43,273 nucleotides of DNA from Gammaproteobacteria bacterium (GTDB taxonomy: Bacteria > Pseudomonadota > Gammaproteobacteria > Steroidobacterales > Steroidobacteraceae): assembly GCA_016882265.1 (NCBI GenBank), contig VGVB01000021.1, forward strand, positions 1 through 43,273. The letters run 5' to 3'. Numbering within the stretch: position 1 is the first letter of the stretch; each line of letters opens with the position of its first letter. This document shows positions 23,161 to 32,579 of the stretch, in pieces. A model generated the notes under the pieces. The model searched no databases, was not told the DNA's origin, and worked only from the letters and a program-made list of their open reading frames with translations. The position numbers and the translations under genes are program-made.

Positions 23161-23691
23161 TCAGTTCTTCGGCGGAGCCGCCGGCGCCGGCGGCCGCGCC
23201 TTGAGCGCGGCGATCACCTGCGCGGTGATGTCCACCGACTCGGCCGCGAACAGCACGCCGTCGCCGACCACCAGCGTGTAGCCGTTGGCGCGGGCGTAGG
23301 TTTGCACTTCCTGCAGCAGCGCCCGCTGCACCTTGCCCAGTTCCTCGTTGCGGCGCAGGTTGGCGTCCTCCTGCAGCTCGTTGAAGCGCCGCGCCAGATC
23401 GCGCTCACCGTCGCGCAGCTCGCGCTCGGCGCGGTTGCGGTCGGCCTCGGCCATGACGGCGGCATCGCGCTTCAGCTTTTCCTGCTTCTCCTGCAGCGCC
23501 TTCTGCTGGCCGGCCAGCTCGCGCTGGCGCGGCAGGAACTCGCCCTCGAGCGCCTGCTGCGCCGCCCGCGCCTGCGGTGATTCCTCGAACAGCCGCGCGG
23601 TATTGACGAAGCCGAGCTTCAGCTCCGCCGCACCGGCGCCGAGCGCGCATCCCGCGAGCAGCAGGCCGGCCACGATATTCCTGGTCGTCAT
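23161..23691 (-). CDS. skp: Periplasmic chaperone Skp/OmpH
   Basis: 176 residues. Chaperone that carries unfolded outer-membrane proteins to the BAM complex. Signal peptide MTTRNIVAGLLLAGC..., mature start near AELKLGFVNTARL, then a long charged coiled-coil arm (about 45-125, many E/K/R/Q) and a C-terminal strand VVGDGVLFAAESVDIT, the Skp architecture; the Pro-rich end is not conserved. The ATG at 23689-23691 has a GGGAGAGA ribosome binding site about 8 bases upstream. The signal peptide contains LAGC, a perfect lipobox, which is unusual for Skp. Between bamA and lpxD as usual. Confidence 0.93.
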   Translation of the reverse strand: MTTRNIVAGLLLAGCALGAGAAELKLGFVNTARLFEESPQARAAQQALEGEFLPRQRELAGQQKALQEKQEKLKRDAAVMAEADRNRAERELRDGERDLARRFNELQEDANLRRNEELGKVQRALLQEVQTYARANGYTLVVGDGVLFAAESVDITAQVIAALKARPPAPAAPPKN

Positions 23692-23710
23692 TGACACGTC
23701 TCTCCCGGTT

Positions 23711-26143
23711 TCAGAAGGCCGATCCGATCGTAAACTGGAAACCCTCGGTCTCGTCGGCGTAGTGCAGCGCATCGCCCGACGACGAATTCAGCGGTACCGC
23801 GAAGCTGAAGCGGAAGATGCCGAGCGGCGCCATCCACTGCACCGCCACGCCGACCGCCTGCTTCAATTCATTGTAGTCGAAGCTGTAATCGACCGGGGTG
23901 GTGCGATCCTTGCCGACGAAACTGACGCCGTCACCCTGCTGGAACACGTTGCCGATGTCGAAGAACAGGCTGGCGCGCGCGCTGGCCCGCCATTTCTCCG
24001 GCATCGGGAACACCAGTTCGGCACGGCCGAAGACCTTGAGGTTGCCGCCGTACGGATTGCCGAAGCTGTCCTTGGGCCCGAGCCGGCTCTCCTGGAAGCC
24101 GCGCACGCTGTCCGGCCCGCCGCCGAAGAACTGCCGGTACGGCGGCAACGCCGTGGTGTCGCCGTAGCCATCGCCGTAGCCGAGCTCGGCGCCGAGCGCC
24201 AGTGTCCAGCGCCGCCACAGCGGGACAAGCTGCAGGTACTCGTAATTGACCACGAAATATTCGACCTCGCTGCCGGGCGCCGCGCCGGAAATCGACAGCG
24301 AGTGCCGCATGCCGCGGTCGGCGAAGATGGCGCGGTTGCGTGAGTCGAAGTACCAGCCGACCAGCAGCTCGTAGGTATCGAACCTGGTCCCGTACAGGTT
24401 GGTCGTGATCGTGATCGGATCGCCGGTGATCGGGTCGATGCCTTCGTTGGTGATCTGCCGCTGGTACGGGTTGCCGTTGTGGCGTACCCAGTACACCGCC
24501 TCGCGCGCGCTGCCGGTCTCGGTGACGATCAGATCCGAGCGCTGCGGCACGATGCCGAAACGCAGGCCCTGGAACTCGGTCAGCGGGTAACCGTACTCGA
24601 GCGAGGCGGACATCGTCCTGGTGGAAAAATCCGAGGCCGCCGACACGAACTGGGTCACGTCGCGGAACTGAATGCCGATGGAGCGCGACAGGCCGTGCAC
24701 GTTGCGGTACGGGTCGGTGTGCATGATGCTGTAGGACTTCGAGTAGCGCCCGGACAGCAGTTCGACCGCGAGGCGCTCGCCGGTGCCCATGAAGTTCGAG
24801 TGCACGAAGCTGCCGTTCAGCATCAGCGACTGCGACTCGGAATAGCCGATGCCACCGCTGAACTGGCCCGGCAGTCCTTCGGTGATGTTGAAGTCGACGT
24901 CGACCAGGTCGGGAGTGCCGGGCACCGGGGTCGTTTCGTACTCGACCTTTTCGATGTACGGCAGCCGCTGCAGCCGCTCCTTGGAGCGGTCCAGCAGCGC
25001 GTTCGAGAGGTACGAGCCCTCCATCTGCCGCAGCTCGCGCCGCAGCACCTCGTCGTCGACCGCGCTGGTATTCTCGAAATTGATGCGGCGCACATAGGTG
25101 CGGTTGCCGGGCTCGACGAAGAACGTCAGGTTGAGCACGTGCTCGCCGCTGCCAGGCTGCGGGACCGGGTCGATTTTCGTGAAGGCGTAGCCCTCGACGC
25201 CGAGGCGCAGCTTCAGCAGTTCCTCGGTCTGCGTGATCAGCTTGCGCGACCAGGTCTGGCCGGTCTGCACCTGCAGCAGGCCGCGCAATTCCGCCTCCGG
25301 CACCTTCAGCGTGCCGGCCAGGCGCACCTCGCCGACCGTGTAGACCTCGCCCTCGCGGACATTGACCGTGATGAACACGTCGTCCCGGGCCGGCGCCAGC
25401 GCCACCTGCGTGGACTCAATCTCGAAGTCCGCATAGCCGCGATCCTGATACCAGGACTGCAGCGTCTCGAGATCGCCCTGCAGCGACTCGCGCGAGTAAC
25501 GGTCGTTCTGCTTGTACCAGGACAGCCAGCCCGGGGTCCGCAGCTTGAGTTCGTCGTGCAGGTCCTCGTCCGACCAGCGCGTGTTGCCGACGATGTTGAT
25601 CTGGCGGATACGGGCGCGCTTGCCTTCGACGATCGCGATCTTCACCCGCACCTTGTTGCCGGGCACTTCCTCGACCTGCGGCTCGACGCGGACCGCATAC
25701 TTGCCGCGGCTGTAGTACTGGTCGGTCAGGTAGCCGCGCACTTCCTCGAGCACCGAGCGGTCGAAGGTCTTGCCGGTGGCCAGACCGACGTTGCGCAGCG
25801 ACTTCTGCAGGTCCTCGGTCTTGATGTCCTTGTTGCCGGTGATCTCGAAACTCTCGATCGAGGGCCGTTCGAGCACCGCGACGACCAGCGTGCCGCCGTC
25901 GCGGCGCAGCTCGATATCGCGGAAGAAGCCGGTGGCGAACAGCGCCCGGAGCGCTTCCTGCGCGCGCCGCGCGTCGAGCCGGTCGCCGATGTTCACCGGC
26001 AGGTAGTTGTACACCGTGCCCTCGGAGATGCGCTGCAGCCCCTCGACCCGGATGTCGCCGACCACGAAGTCGCCGTCGACGGACTGGGCCAGCGCCAGTG
26101 GAGCGCAGGCCAGGAGAATGCAGCCAGTAAGCCGTCGGAGCAT
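23711..26143 (-). CDS. bamA: Outer membrane protein assembly factor BamA
   Basis: Omp85-family core of the BAM machine. 810 residues: signal peptide 1-19 (cleavage after LALA), five POTRA domains from about 24 to 425 (FVVGDIRVEGLQRI is POTRA1; SIESFEITGNKDI POTRA2; RIRQINIVGN POTRA3; YTVGEVRLAG POTRA4; YVRRINFENT POTRA5), then a C-terminal 16-strand barrel with GGGPDSVRGF (the lid-loop VRGF motif) and a terminal Phe (FTIGSAF). 19 bases upstream of skp and 23 bases downstream of rseP. Confidence 0.98.
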   Translation of the reverse strand: MLRRLTGCILLACAPLALAQSVDGDFVVGDIRVEGLQRISEGTVYNYLPVNIGDRLDARRAQEALRALFATGFFRDIELRRDGGTLVVAVLERPSIESFEITGNKDIKTEDLQKSLRNVGLATGKTFDRSVLEEVRGYLTDQYYSRGKYAVRVEPQVEEVPGNKVRVKIAIVEGKRARIRQINIVGNTRWSDEDLHDELKLRTPGWLSWYKQNDRYSRESLQGDLETLQSWYQDRGYADFEIESTQVALAPARDDVFITVNVREGEVYTVGEVRLAGTLKVPEAELRGLLQVQTGQTWSRKLITQTEELLKLRLGVEGYAFTKIDPVPQPGSGEHVLNLTFFVEPGNRTYVRRINFENTSAVDDEVLRRELRQMEGSYLSNALLDRSKERLQRLPYIEKVEYETTPVPGTPDLVDVDFNITEGLPGQFSGGIGYSESQSLMLNGSFVHSNFMGTGERLAVELLSGRYSKSYSIMHTDPYRNVHGLSRSIGIQFRDVTQFVSAASDFSTRTMSASLEYGYPLTEFQGLRFGIVPQRSDLIVTETGSAREAVYWVRHNGNPYQRQITNEGIDPITGDPITITTNLYGTRFDTYELLVGWYFDSRNRAIFADRGMRHSLSISGAAPGSEVEYFVVNYEYLQLVPLWRRWTLALGAELGYGDGYGDTTALPPYRQFFGGGPDSVRGFQESRLGPKDSFGNPYGGNLKVFGRAELVFPMPEKWRASARASLFFDIGNVFQQGDGVSFVGKDRTTPVDYSFDYNELKQAVGVAVQWMAPLGIFRFSFAVPLNSSSGDALHYADETEGFQFTIGSAF

Positions 26144-26166
26144 GGGCCGGTGAATCCTCTGCGCGC

Positions 26167-27540
26167 TCAGCCGAAGAGCCGCGTGATGTCGTTGTAGAAC
26201 GCGAACCCCATCAGTGCGACCAGCATCGCGATCCCCAGCCGCTGTCCGAGCACCTGGGCCTGCAGCGACAGCGGGCCACCCTTGATCAGCTCAACGAGTT
26301 GGAACAGCACCTGCCCGCCGTCGAGTACCGGTACCGGCAGCAGGTTCAGGATCGCGAGCGACACCGAGACCAGCGCCAGGAAGGCGAGATAATAAATGAA
26401 GCCCTCGTGCGCCGTCAGCCCCGCGTACTGGGCGATGTTGATCGGGCCGGAGATGTTGCGCGGCGAGACGTCGCCGGTCAGCATGCGCCACAGGAAGCGG
26501 ACGGTCAGCGCGCTCTTCTGCCAGGTCTCGCCGAGCGCCGGGCCGAATGCCGCCAGCGGCCCGTAGCGCTCGATGGTCAGCATCCGCTCGGGAAACCCGG
26601 CCCGCTCGGCGACGCTGAGCCCGATGCGGCCGATCGTCCGGCCCTCCTCGACCACCGGCGCCGGATCGAGGCGCACGCTCCGCTGCGCGCCGTCGCGCAG
26701 GGCGACCAGCTCCACGGCGGCGCCGGGCCGCGCGCGGATGTAGGCCACGAACTCCTGGAATTCCCGCACCGGCCGGCCATCCATGGCGACGATCTCGTCG
26801 CCGGCAACCAGTCCGGCCCGCTCCGCCGGGCCGCCCGGCTCGATCGCCGCCACCAGCACCGGCTGCGGCGGGGCCCAGAACGAAAACCCGAGCCCGCGCA
26901 GCAGTTCGCCGGGCTCGGTCAGATCGCGACGCCCGGCGTCGGGCACGCGCAGGACCAGGTCGCGCGTCTGGCCGTCGCTGCCGCGCACCCGCAGCGGCAC
27001 CGAGCCGCTCTCGACGATTCCTTCAAGCAGCGCCAGCACCGCGCCCTGCCGGGTTGGCGTCGGGGCAGTGCCGATGCGAAGCAATTCGTCGTCATCGCGC
27101 AGGCGGGCGGCCTCGGCATGCGAGCCGGGGGCGACCGCGCCGATCACCGGCTTCAGGCCAGGCACGCCGTGGACGAACAGCACCCAGTAAGCCGCGACGG
27201 CGAACAGCAGATTCGCCGCCGGTCCGGCCAGCAGTACAGCGACGCGCGCCAGCGGCGGACGGCTCTGGAAGGACCGGCCGGCGTCCTCCGGCGGCACCGG
27301 GCCGTCGCGCTCGTCCAGCATCCGCACATAGCCGCCGAGCGGAATCGCCGCGACCACGTATTCGACGTGGTCCGGGCCGCGCCCGGTGCGGCGCCACAAG
27401 GGCCGCCCGAAGCCGAGCGAGAAGCGCAGCACCTTGAACCGAAGCCGCCGCGCCACGGCGAAATGACCCAGCTCGTGCACCGACACGAGGAGGCCGATGG
27501 CGACGAGAAAAGCGACGATCGCGGTCAGTCCGAAAGTCAC
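26167..27540 (-). CDS. rseP: Site-2 intramembrane protease RseP
   Basis: Zinc metalloprotease that cleaves anti-sigma-E factor RseA within the inner membrane. 457 residues. The first transmembrane helix holds HELGH (His22, Glu23, His26); IPLGGYVRM follows; two PDZ domains lie at roughly 115-190 and 205-290 (second seen at [22 protein letters not shown]); the C-terminal helix pair includes [13 protein letters not shown] with the third metal ligand Asp. ATGA overlap with dxr. RseP acts on envelope stress signalled by misfolded OMPs, matching the adjacent bamA and skp. Confidence 0.97.
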   Translation of the reverse strand: MTFGLTAIVAFLVAIGLLVSVHELGHFAVARRLRFKVLRFSLGFGRPLWRRTGRGPDHVEYVVAAIPLGGYVRMLDERDGPVPPEDAGRSFQSRPPLARVAVLLAGPAANLLFAVAAYWVLFVHGVPGLKPVIGAVAPGSHAEAARLRDDDELLRIGTAPTPTRQGAVLALLEGIVESGSVPLRVRGSDGQTRDLVLRVPDAGRRDLTEPGELLRGLGFSFWAPPQPVLVAAIEPGGPAERAGLVAGDEIVAMDGRPVREFQEFVAYIRARPGAAVELVALRDGAQRSVRLDPAPVVEEGRTIGRIGLSVAERAGFPERMLTIERYGPLAAFGPALGETWQKSALTVRFLWRMLTGDVSPRNISGPINIAQYAGLTAHEGFIYYLAFLALVSVSLAILNLLPVPVLDGGQVLFQLVELIKGGPLSLQAQVLGQRLGIAMLVALMGFAFYNDITRLFG

Positions 27541-28724
27541 GCCAGAGCCACCCTCGCGTTCAGGAGCTGCCGCTCCGCCTCGGCCCGCCCCCAGGCGTCG
27601 GCCGCCAGCGCATCCTCGAGGCGCTTCACCGGTTCCGTCGAATGGCGCTGCAACACAGCCTCAATGACCGGGGCAATACCGCCGAAGTTCAGCCGCCGCT
27701 CGAGGAAGGCCTGCACGGCCACCTCGTTCGCGGCGTTCAGTACGGCCGGCGCCGTGCCACCGGCGCGAGCCGCCAGCCCCGCCAGCCGAAGACATGGAAA
27801 TCTTTCTAAATCAGGGGCTTCAAAGGATAAGTTAGCAACCTGCACGAGGTCCAGAGGGGTCACGCCGGAGGCCAGCCGTTCGGGCCAGCCGAGCGCGTGC
27901 GCGATCGGGGTGCGCATGTCCGGCTGGCCGAGCTGGGCGAGGACCGAGCCGTCCACGTACTCGACCATCGAGTGCACGATGCTCTGCGGATGAATGACGA
28001 CGCTCACCTGGTCCGGCGCGACGCCGAACAGATGGCAGGCTTCGATGACCTCCAGTCCTTTGTTCATCAGCGTCGCTGAGTCCACCGAAATCTTCGGGCC
28101 CATGCGCCAGGTCGGGTGGGCCACAGCCTGTTCCGGAGTCACGTCCGCCAGCCGCTGGCGCGGCGTGGCCAGGAACGGCCCCCCCGAGGCGGTCAGCAGG
28201 ATCCGGCGCACGCCAGCCGTGGGGCGCCCCGGCAGCGGGCCGGGGAGACACTGGAACACCGCATTATGTTCACTGTCGATCGGCAGCAGTTCGGCACCGG
28301 ATTGTCGCGCCGCCTCGATCAGCAGCGGACCGGCCAGCACCAGCGCCTCCTTGTTGGCGAGCAGGATGCGCTTGCCGGCCCGGGCCGCCGCCAGCGTCGG
28401 CGCGAGACCCGCGGCTCCGACGATGCCCGCGACGACGATCCCGGCCTCCGGCACGGTCGCAATCGCGGTCAGCGCGTCCGGCCCGCTCAAAACCTCGGTG
28501 GCGGGGCCAGCCTCGGCCAGCCGCGCGCGCAGCCGCTGCCCGGCCGCCGGATCGAGCAGGGCCGCGTAGCGCGGCCGGAAACGCTGGCACAGCCCGGCCA
28601 TCGCCGCGTCGTTGGCGCGCGCCGCAAGGCCGACGACTTCGAACCGCCCGGCGTGCAGCGCGGCGACCTCGAGCGTGCTGGCGCCGATCGAGCCGGTCGC
28701 GCCGAGAATCACGACCCCGGTCAT
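27537..28724 (-). CDS. dxr: 1-deoxy-D-xylulose 5-phosphate reductoisomerase
   Basis: First committed MEP-pathway enzyme, NADPH-dependent. 395 residues: Rossmann nucleotide motif [12 protein letters not shown] at 6-17, [23 protein letters not shown] with the metal ligands, [20 protein letters not shown], and ALNAANE-like [10 protein letters not shown]. Codons 296-312 (27789-27839) are strikingly AT-rich although the encoded residues follow the family pattern. Coupled by ATGA overlaps to cdsA upstream (28721-28724) and rseP downstream (27537-27540). Confidence 0.97.
   Translation of the reverse strand: MTGVVILGATGSIGASTLEVAALHAGRFEVVGLAARANDAAMAGLCQRFRPRYAALLDPAAGQRLRARLAEAGPATEVLSGPDALTAIATVPEAGIVVAGIVGAAGLAPTLAAARAGKRILLANKEALVLAGPLLIEAARQSGAELLPIDSEHNAVFQCLPGPLPGRPTAGVRRILLTASGGPFLATPRQRLADVTPEQAVAHPTWRMGPKISVDSATLMNKGLEVIEACHLFGVAPDQVSVVIHPQSIVHSMVEYVDGSVLAQLGQPDMRTPIAHALGWPERLASGVTPLDLVQVANLSFEAPDLERFPCLRLAGLAARAGGTAPAVLNAANEVAVQAFLERRLNFGGIAPVIEAVLQRHSTEPVKRLEDALAADAWGRAEAERQLLNARVALA
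27789..27839 (-). other. AT-rich synonymous codon island inside dxr
   Basis: Seventeen consecutive codons (residues 296-312, [17 protein letters not shown]) use low-GC choices: GTT GCT AAC TTA TCC TTT, then GAA GCC CCT GAT TTA GAA, then AGA TTT CCA TGT CTT. In 27791-27840 I count 20 G+C of 50 (40%), against a flanking level near 70%. TTA twice and AGA once stand out, since the surrounding genes use CTG/CTC and CGC/CGG. The residues align with the DXR family, so this is not an insertion or frameshift. Confidence 0.9.
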
Positions 28725-29524
28725 GGCAGCAGCCCGAGCCAGGACAGGCCCAGCGCCAGCAGCGGGGCAGCGGCCGTCAGACTGTCGATCCGGTCGAGCA
28801 CGCCGCCATGGCCGGGCAGCAACCGGCCGCTGTCCTTCAGTCCGCGCTGGCGCTTGAGCATGCTCTCGGCGAGGTCACCGACGACCGAGATCAGCACCCC
28901 GGCAACGCATAGCGGGAGAAACGCCAGCGCGGGAAGCTGAAACCATGCCTGCGCCGCGAAGGCGACCAGCAGACCGGTCAGCAACCCGCCGAGCACGCCC
29001 TCCCAGGTCTTGTTCGGGCTGACGCGCGGTGCGAGCCGCACGCGGCCGAAGCTCCGGCCGGCGAAGTAGGCACCGATATCGGCCGCCCAGACGAGCAGCA
29101 GCACGAAGATCACCAGTTCGGCGCCCCGGCCATCCTGCGCCAGCAGGCGGGCGAGCGCGACCCAGGCCGGAACGAGCGCCCAGAGTCCGGTCAGCGCGGC
29201 GAGCCACCGCGGTCCGCGAGCGGGTGCGAGCACGATCCAGCCGAACACCAGGATCCAGCCGGCCACGACGACCGCCAGCAGCAGTTCAAACCACGCCGCC
29301 TCGCTGGTTACGAACCACAGCCAGCCCATTCCCGCGGCGCAGGCCAGCAGGTAGCCGGCACGGCCCGCCATCCCCGACAGTCCCGCGAGCGCACTCCACT
29401 CCCAGGCACCGAGCAGGATCACCGTGGCCAGGATCCCGATGGCCGCGGCCCGCGGCAGCACGAACAGCACGATGGCCAGCAGGGCGACCAGCACCACCGC
29501 AGTGCGGATCCGCTGCCCGAGCAT
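28721..29524 (-). CDS. cdsA: Phosphatidate cytidylyltransferase CdsA
   Basis: Makes CDP-diacylglycerol from phosphatidate and CTP in the inner membrane. 267 residues, seven or more hydrophobic helices. The CDS signature is present in full near the C-terminus: [20 protein letters not shown] followed directly by [16 protein letters not shown] is the second conserved block. The ATG shares a base with the uppS stop (TGATG, 29522-29526), and the stop overlaps dxr. Confidence 0.97.
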   Translation of the reverse strand: MLGQRIRTAVVLVALLAIVLFVLPRAAAIGILATVILLGAWEWSALAGLSGMAGRAGYLLACAAGMGWLWFVTSEAAWFELLLAVVVAGWILVFGWIVLAPARGPRWLAALTGLWALVPAWVALARLLAQDGRGAELVIFVLLLVWAADIGAYFAGRSFGRVRLAPRVSPNKTWEGVLGGLLTGLLVAFAAQAWFQLPALAFLPLCVAGVLISVVGDLAESMLKRQRGLKDSGRLLPGHGGVLDRIDSLTAAAPLLALGLSWLGLLP

Positions 29525-30270
29525 CAGCTACGTCCTACCTGTGCGGCCGTCCGGCCGAAGCGGCGCTGGCGACTGGCAAAGTCGCTGATGGCGGCATCGA
29601 AGATACGCTCGTCGAAGTCCGGCCACAGCGTATCGCTGAACCACAGCTCGGTGTAGGCCAGATCCCACAGCAGGAAGTTGCTGATCCGGCGCTCGCCGCC
29701 GGTGCGGATGAAGAGATCCGGCTCCGGCCGGCCGGCGGTCGCCAGGGATGCCGCAAAAGTCGTCTCGTCCACGCCGGCCGGATCGATGCGGCCGGCGGCC
29801 ACCGCAGCGGCCAGGGTCCGCGCCGCCTGCACGATGTCCCAGCGGCCGCCATAGGCCACGGCCACCAGCAGATCGAGTTGCCGGCCGCCAGCCGTGCGCC
29901 GCGCGGCCTCATCCATCCGCTCGACCAGCAATGGCGCCAGCCTGCTGCGGTCGCCGGCGAAGTGCAGCCGCACGCCATTGGCGCCGAGTTCGGCGACCTC
30001 GCGATCCAGCGCCTCGAGCAGAAGCTGCATCAGCAGGCCGACCTCCTCGGCCGGCCGCTGCCAGTTCTCACTCGAGAATGCGAACAGCGTCAGTGCGGCG
30101 ATGCCGCGCCGGAGGGCGTGCTCGATCGTCGCCCGCACCGCCCTGGCGCCGGCGCGGTGGCCGGCGGCGCGCGGCAGCGCGCGACGCTCGGCCCAGCGGC
30201 CGTTACCGTCCATGATCACGGCGACGTGGCGCGGAACGGCCTGCATGCCACCCTGGTCGGAGGCGACCAT
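29524..30270 (-). CDS. uppS: Isoprenyl transferase (undecaprenyl diphosphate synthase)
   Basis: Cis-prenyltransferase that builds the C55 carrier used for peptidoglycan and O-antigen. 248 residues. HVAVIMDGNGRWAERR contains the catalytic Asp; RAAGHRAGARAVR, FAFSSENWQRP and DLFIRTGGERRISNFLLW are family blocks. The start at 30270 is 7 bases after the frr stop; a second Met at 30246 preceded by AGGGTGG is an alternative that would lose 8 non-conserved residues. Confidence 0.96.
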   Translation of the reverse strand: MVASDQGGMQAVPRHVAVIMDGNGRWAERRALPRAAGHRAGARAVRATIEHALRRGIAALTLFAFSSENWQRPAEEVGLLMQLLLEALDREVAELGANGVRLHFAGDRSRLAPLLVERMDEAARRTAGGRQLDLLVAVAYGGRWDIVQAARTLAAAVAAGRIDPAGVDETTFAASLATAGRPEPDLFIRTGGERRISNFLLWDLAYTELWFSDTLWPDFDERIFDAAISDFASRQRRFGRTAAQVGRS

Positions 30271-30277
30271 CCCCGGC

Positions 30278-30835
30278 TCAGACCTGCAGCAGCTCTTTTT
30301 CTTTTTCGGCGAGCACGGCGTCCACGTCCTGCACGAAGCGGTCGGTGAGCTTCTGCACCTCGTCGTGCGCGCGGCGGTCGTCGTCCTCCGAGATCAGCTT
30401 CTCCTTCAGCAGTTCCTTGAGCTCGTTCATCAGGTCGCGGCGCACGGCGCGCACCGCGACGCGCGCGTTTTCCGCCTCGTGGCGCGCGACTCGGGTCAGC
30501 TCGCGGCGCCGTTCCTCGGTCATCGGCGGCACCGGCAGACGGATCACCTGCCCGGCGGTATTCGGCGTCAGACCGAGATCCGACTTGAGGATGGCCTTCT
30601 CGACCGCCGTGACCGCCGACTTGTCCCAGGGCGACACGACCAGCGTGCGCGCGTCCTCGACCGTGACGTTCGCGACCTGGGTGAGCGGCACCTCGCTGCC
30701 GTAGTACTCGACCTTGATCCCGTCGAGCAGGCCGGTGTTGGCCCGGCCGGTCCGCATCTTGCGGAAGTGCTCGCGCAACGCGGCGACGCAGCGGCTCATG
30801 CGCTGGGTCGCGTCCTGCCTCATGTCCTCGAGCAT
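30278..30835 (-). CDS. frr: Ribosome recycling factor
   Basis: Splits post-termination ribosomes together with EF-G. 185 residues, exactly the common length. FRKMRTGRANTGLLDGIKVE and GSEVPLTQVANV at the N-terminal half, PPMTEERRRELTR and the C-terminal helix KLTDRFVQDVDAVLAEKEKE are typical. Located pyrH-frr-uppS as in most proteobacteria, 27 bases after pyrH. Confidence 0.97.
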   Translation of the reverse strand: MLEDMRQDATQRMSRCVAALREHFRKMRTGRANTGLLDGIKVEYYGSEVPLTQVANVTVEDARTLVVSPWDKSAVTAVEKAILKSDLGLTPNTAGQVIRLPVPPMTEERRRELTRVARHEAENARVAVRAVRRDLMNELKELLKEKLISEDDDRRAHDEVQKLTDRFVQDVDAVLAEKEKELLQV

Positions 30836-30862
30836 CGCTCGCTCCTTCCCCGGCGCGCCGGG

Positions 30863-31597
30863 TCACAGACCGTTGGCGACCAGCGTGCCGATGTCCTCGC
30901 CGTCGACGATGCGCAGCAGGTCGCCCTCGTTGCCCAGGTCGAACACGCGCAGCGGCAGATTGTTGTCGCGGCACATGACGATGGCCGTGGCATCCATCAC
31001 CGCGAGGCGGTCGTCGAGCACCTTGTCGAAGGACAGCATCCGGTAACGCCGCGCGGCCGGGTTGCGCACCGGATCGTCGTCGTACACGCCGTTGACCTTG
31101 GTGGCCTTGAGCAGCAGGTCGGCGCCGATCTCGGTTGCGCGCAGCGCCGCCGCCGTGTCGGTGGTGAAGAACGGGTTGCCGGTGCCGGCGGCGAAGATCA
31201 CGCAGCGGCCCTTCTCCAGGTGCCGCACCGCGCGGCGGCGGATGTAGTCCTCGCAGACCTGCTGGACCCGCAGCGCCGACAGCACCCGCGCCCAACTGCC
31301 GAGCGCTTCGAGCGCGTCCTGCAGCGCCAGTGCGTTCATCACGGTCGCGAGCATGCCCATGTGGTCGGCGGTCACCCGATCCATGCCCGCCCGGGCCAGC
31401 CCGGCACCGCGGAAGAGGTTGCCGCCGCCGATCACGACCGCGACCTGCACGCCGCGCGCCATCACGTCGCGGATTTCGCCGGCGACCCGGCGCAGCACGG
31501 CCGGGTCGATGCCGTAGTCGGCCTCGCCGAGCAGAGCCTCGCCGCTCAGTTTCAGCAGGATCCGCCCAAGCTTCCGCCGGACTGCGGTTTCTGGCAT
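30863..31597 (-). CDS. pyrH: Uridylate kinase
   Basis: Hexameric UMP kinase of the amino-acid-kinase fold. 244 residues from the ATG at 31595-31597, preceded by a G-rich GGTGGGGGTGGG that can act as ribosome binding site; GTG codons up to 31612 are also in frame. [12 protein letters not shown] at the N-terminus, [29 protein letters not shown] and [15 protein letters not shown] are diagnostic. Separated from tsf by 78 bases with a hairpin and a consensus -10. Confidence 0.97.
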   Translation of the reverse strand: MPETAVRRKLGRILLKLSGEALLGEADYGIDPAVLRRVAGEIRDVMARGVQVAVVIGGGNLFRGAGLARAGMDRVTADHMGMLATVMNALALQDALEALGSWARVLSALRVQQVCEDYIRRRAVRHLEKGRCVIFAAGTGNPFFTTDTAAALRATEIGADLLLKATKVNGVYDDDPVRNPAARRYRMLSFDKVLDDRLAVMDATAIVMCRDNNLPLRVFDLGNEGDLLRIVDGEDIGTLVANGL

Positions 31598-31624
31598 GCC
31601 CACCCCCACCACGCTTCGACGCCG

Positions 31625-31630
31625 ATTATA
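31625..31630 (-). promoter_or_regulatory. Consensus -10 (TATAAT) upstream of pyrH
   Basis: On the minus strand TATAAT lies 27 bases before the pyrH ATG, directly after a stable hairpin. The hexamer at the 17-base -35 position (AACCCC) is poor, so promoter strength is uncertain; an activator or UP element could compensate. It could let pyrH-frr-uppS be expressed independently of rpsB-tsf. Confidence 0.4.
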
Positions 31631-31632
31631 AG

Positions 31633-31654
31633 GAACCCCGCCGGCGCGGGGTTC
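31633..31654 (-). terminator. Hairpin between tsf and pyrH (attenuator-like)
   Basis: GAACCCCGC-CGGC-GCGGGGTTC forms a 9-bp stem with a 4-base loop, 22 bases after the tsf stop. The following bases on the minus strand are CCTTATAAT, a poor T-tract, so it is probably a partial terminator or a 3'-end stabiliser of the rpsB-tsf message. Confidence 0.55.
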
Positions 31655-31675
31655 GGACTGGGTCGGGCCGGGGTC

Positions 31676-32566
31676 TCAGCGTCGCGCCTCGGCGGCCTTG
31701 ACCTGGGCCATCACCTCGGCGGCGAAGTCTTCGCTGCGCTTCTCGATGCCCTCGCCCACTTCGAAACGCACATAGCCGGTGACTTTCGCCGCGGCTGTCT
31801 CCAGCAGCTTGCCGACGGTCGTGTCCGGATCCCTGACGAACGGCTGCCCGGTAAGGCAGACCTCGGCAAGCTGCTTGCGCAGACGGCCCTCGACCATCTT
31901 GGCCACGATCGCGGCCGGCTTGCCTTCCTTGTCGGCCTGGGCGGTCAGGATCTCGCGCTCGCGGGTCAGCCAGGCCTCGGGCACGTTGGCCGCCGACACG
32001 AATTGCGGGCTCGAGGCGGCCACGTGCATGGCCAGGTCCCGTGCCAGCGTCGCAGCGCCGCCCTCGAGGGCGACGAGGGCCCCGATCCGGCCGCCGTGCA
32101 CGTAGCTGCCGACAACCGTCGGGGCCGACAGCAGCGCCGCGCGGCGCACGCTGATGTTCTCGCCGATGCGCGCGACGAGACTGCGCCGCATGTCTTCGAC
32201 CGTCTGGCCATCGGCGAGGCGGAGGCCGGCCAGGGCCGCGGCATCGGTGGCGCCGGCGGCGAGTGCCGCCTGGGCGACGGCGGCGGCAAAGGCGCGGAAC
32301 TCGTCCTGCCGCGCGACGAAATCCGTTTCACAGTTGACTTCGGCGACGACTGCGGTCCGCCCGTCCGCCGAACCGGCGCTGGCGATCACGCCCTCGGCAG
32401 CGATGCGCGCAGCCTTGCGGTCAGCCTTGGCCAGTCCGGCCTTGCGCATCAGTTCCGCGGCGGCATCGAGATCACCGGCCGTCTCGACCAGCGCCTTCTT
32501 GCATTCCATCATCCCGGCCCCGGTGCGCTCGCGCAGCATCCGGACCGACTCGGCGGTCACTGTCAT
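31676..32566 (-). CDS. tsf: Elongation factor Ts
   Basis: Nucleotide exchange factor for EF-Tu. 296 residues from the ATG at 32564-32566, which has AAGGAG 8 bases upstream; an upstream start at 32587 would add seven residues (MREGAEP) and overlap rpsB. N-terminal UBA-like domain with VRMLRERTGAGMMECKKAL, core with NCETDFVAR, C-terminal VRFEVGEGIEK. 13 bases downstream of rpsB, the universal pairing. Confidence 0.97.
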   Translation of the reverse strand: MTVTAESVRMLRERTGAGMMECKKALVETAGDLDAAAELMRKAGLAKADRKAARIAAEGVIASAGSADGRTAVVAEVNCETDFVARQDEFRAFAAAVAQAALAAGATDAAALAGLRLADGQTVEDMRRSLVARIGENISVRRAALLSAPTVVGSYVHGGRIGALVALEGGAATLARDLAMHVAASSPQFVSAANVPEAWLTREREILTAQADKEGKPAAIVAKMVEGRLRKQLAEVCLTGQPFVRDPDTTVGKLLETAAAKVTGYVRFEVGEGIEKRSEDFAAEVMAQVKAAEARR

Positions 32567-32579
32567 GGGCTCGGCTCCT

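Noticed and set aside
27789..27839. Sigma-E or sigma-70 promoter as explanation for the AT-rich tract in dxr
   Set aside because: AACTT and CCTGA are present but only 13 bases apart, and TTGAAG has no good -10 at 16-18 bases, so no promoter call is justified.
27789..27839. Insertion or frameshift in dxr
   Set aside because: The encoded residues continue the DXR family pattern on both sides in a single frame, so only codon choice is odd.
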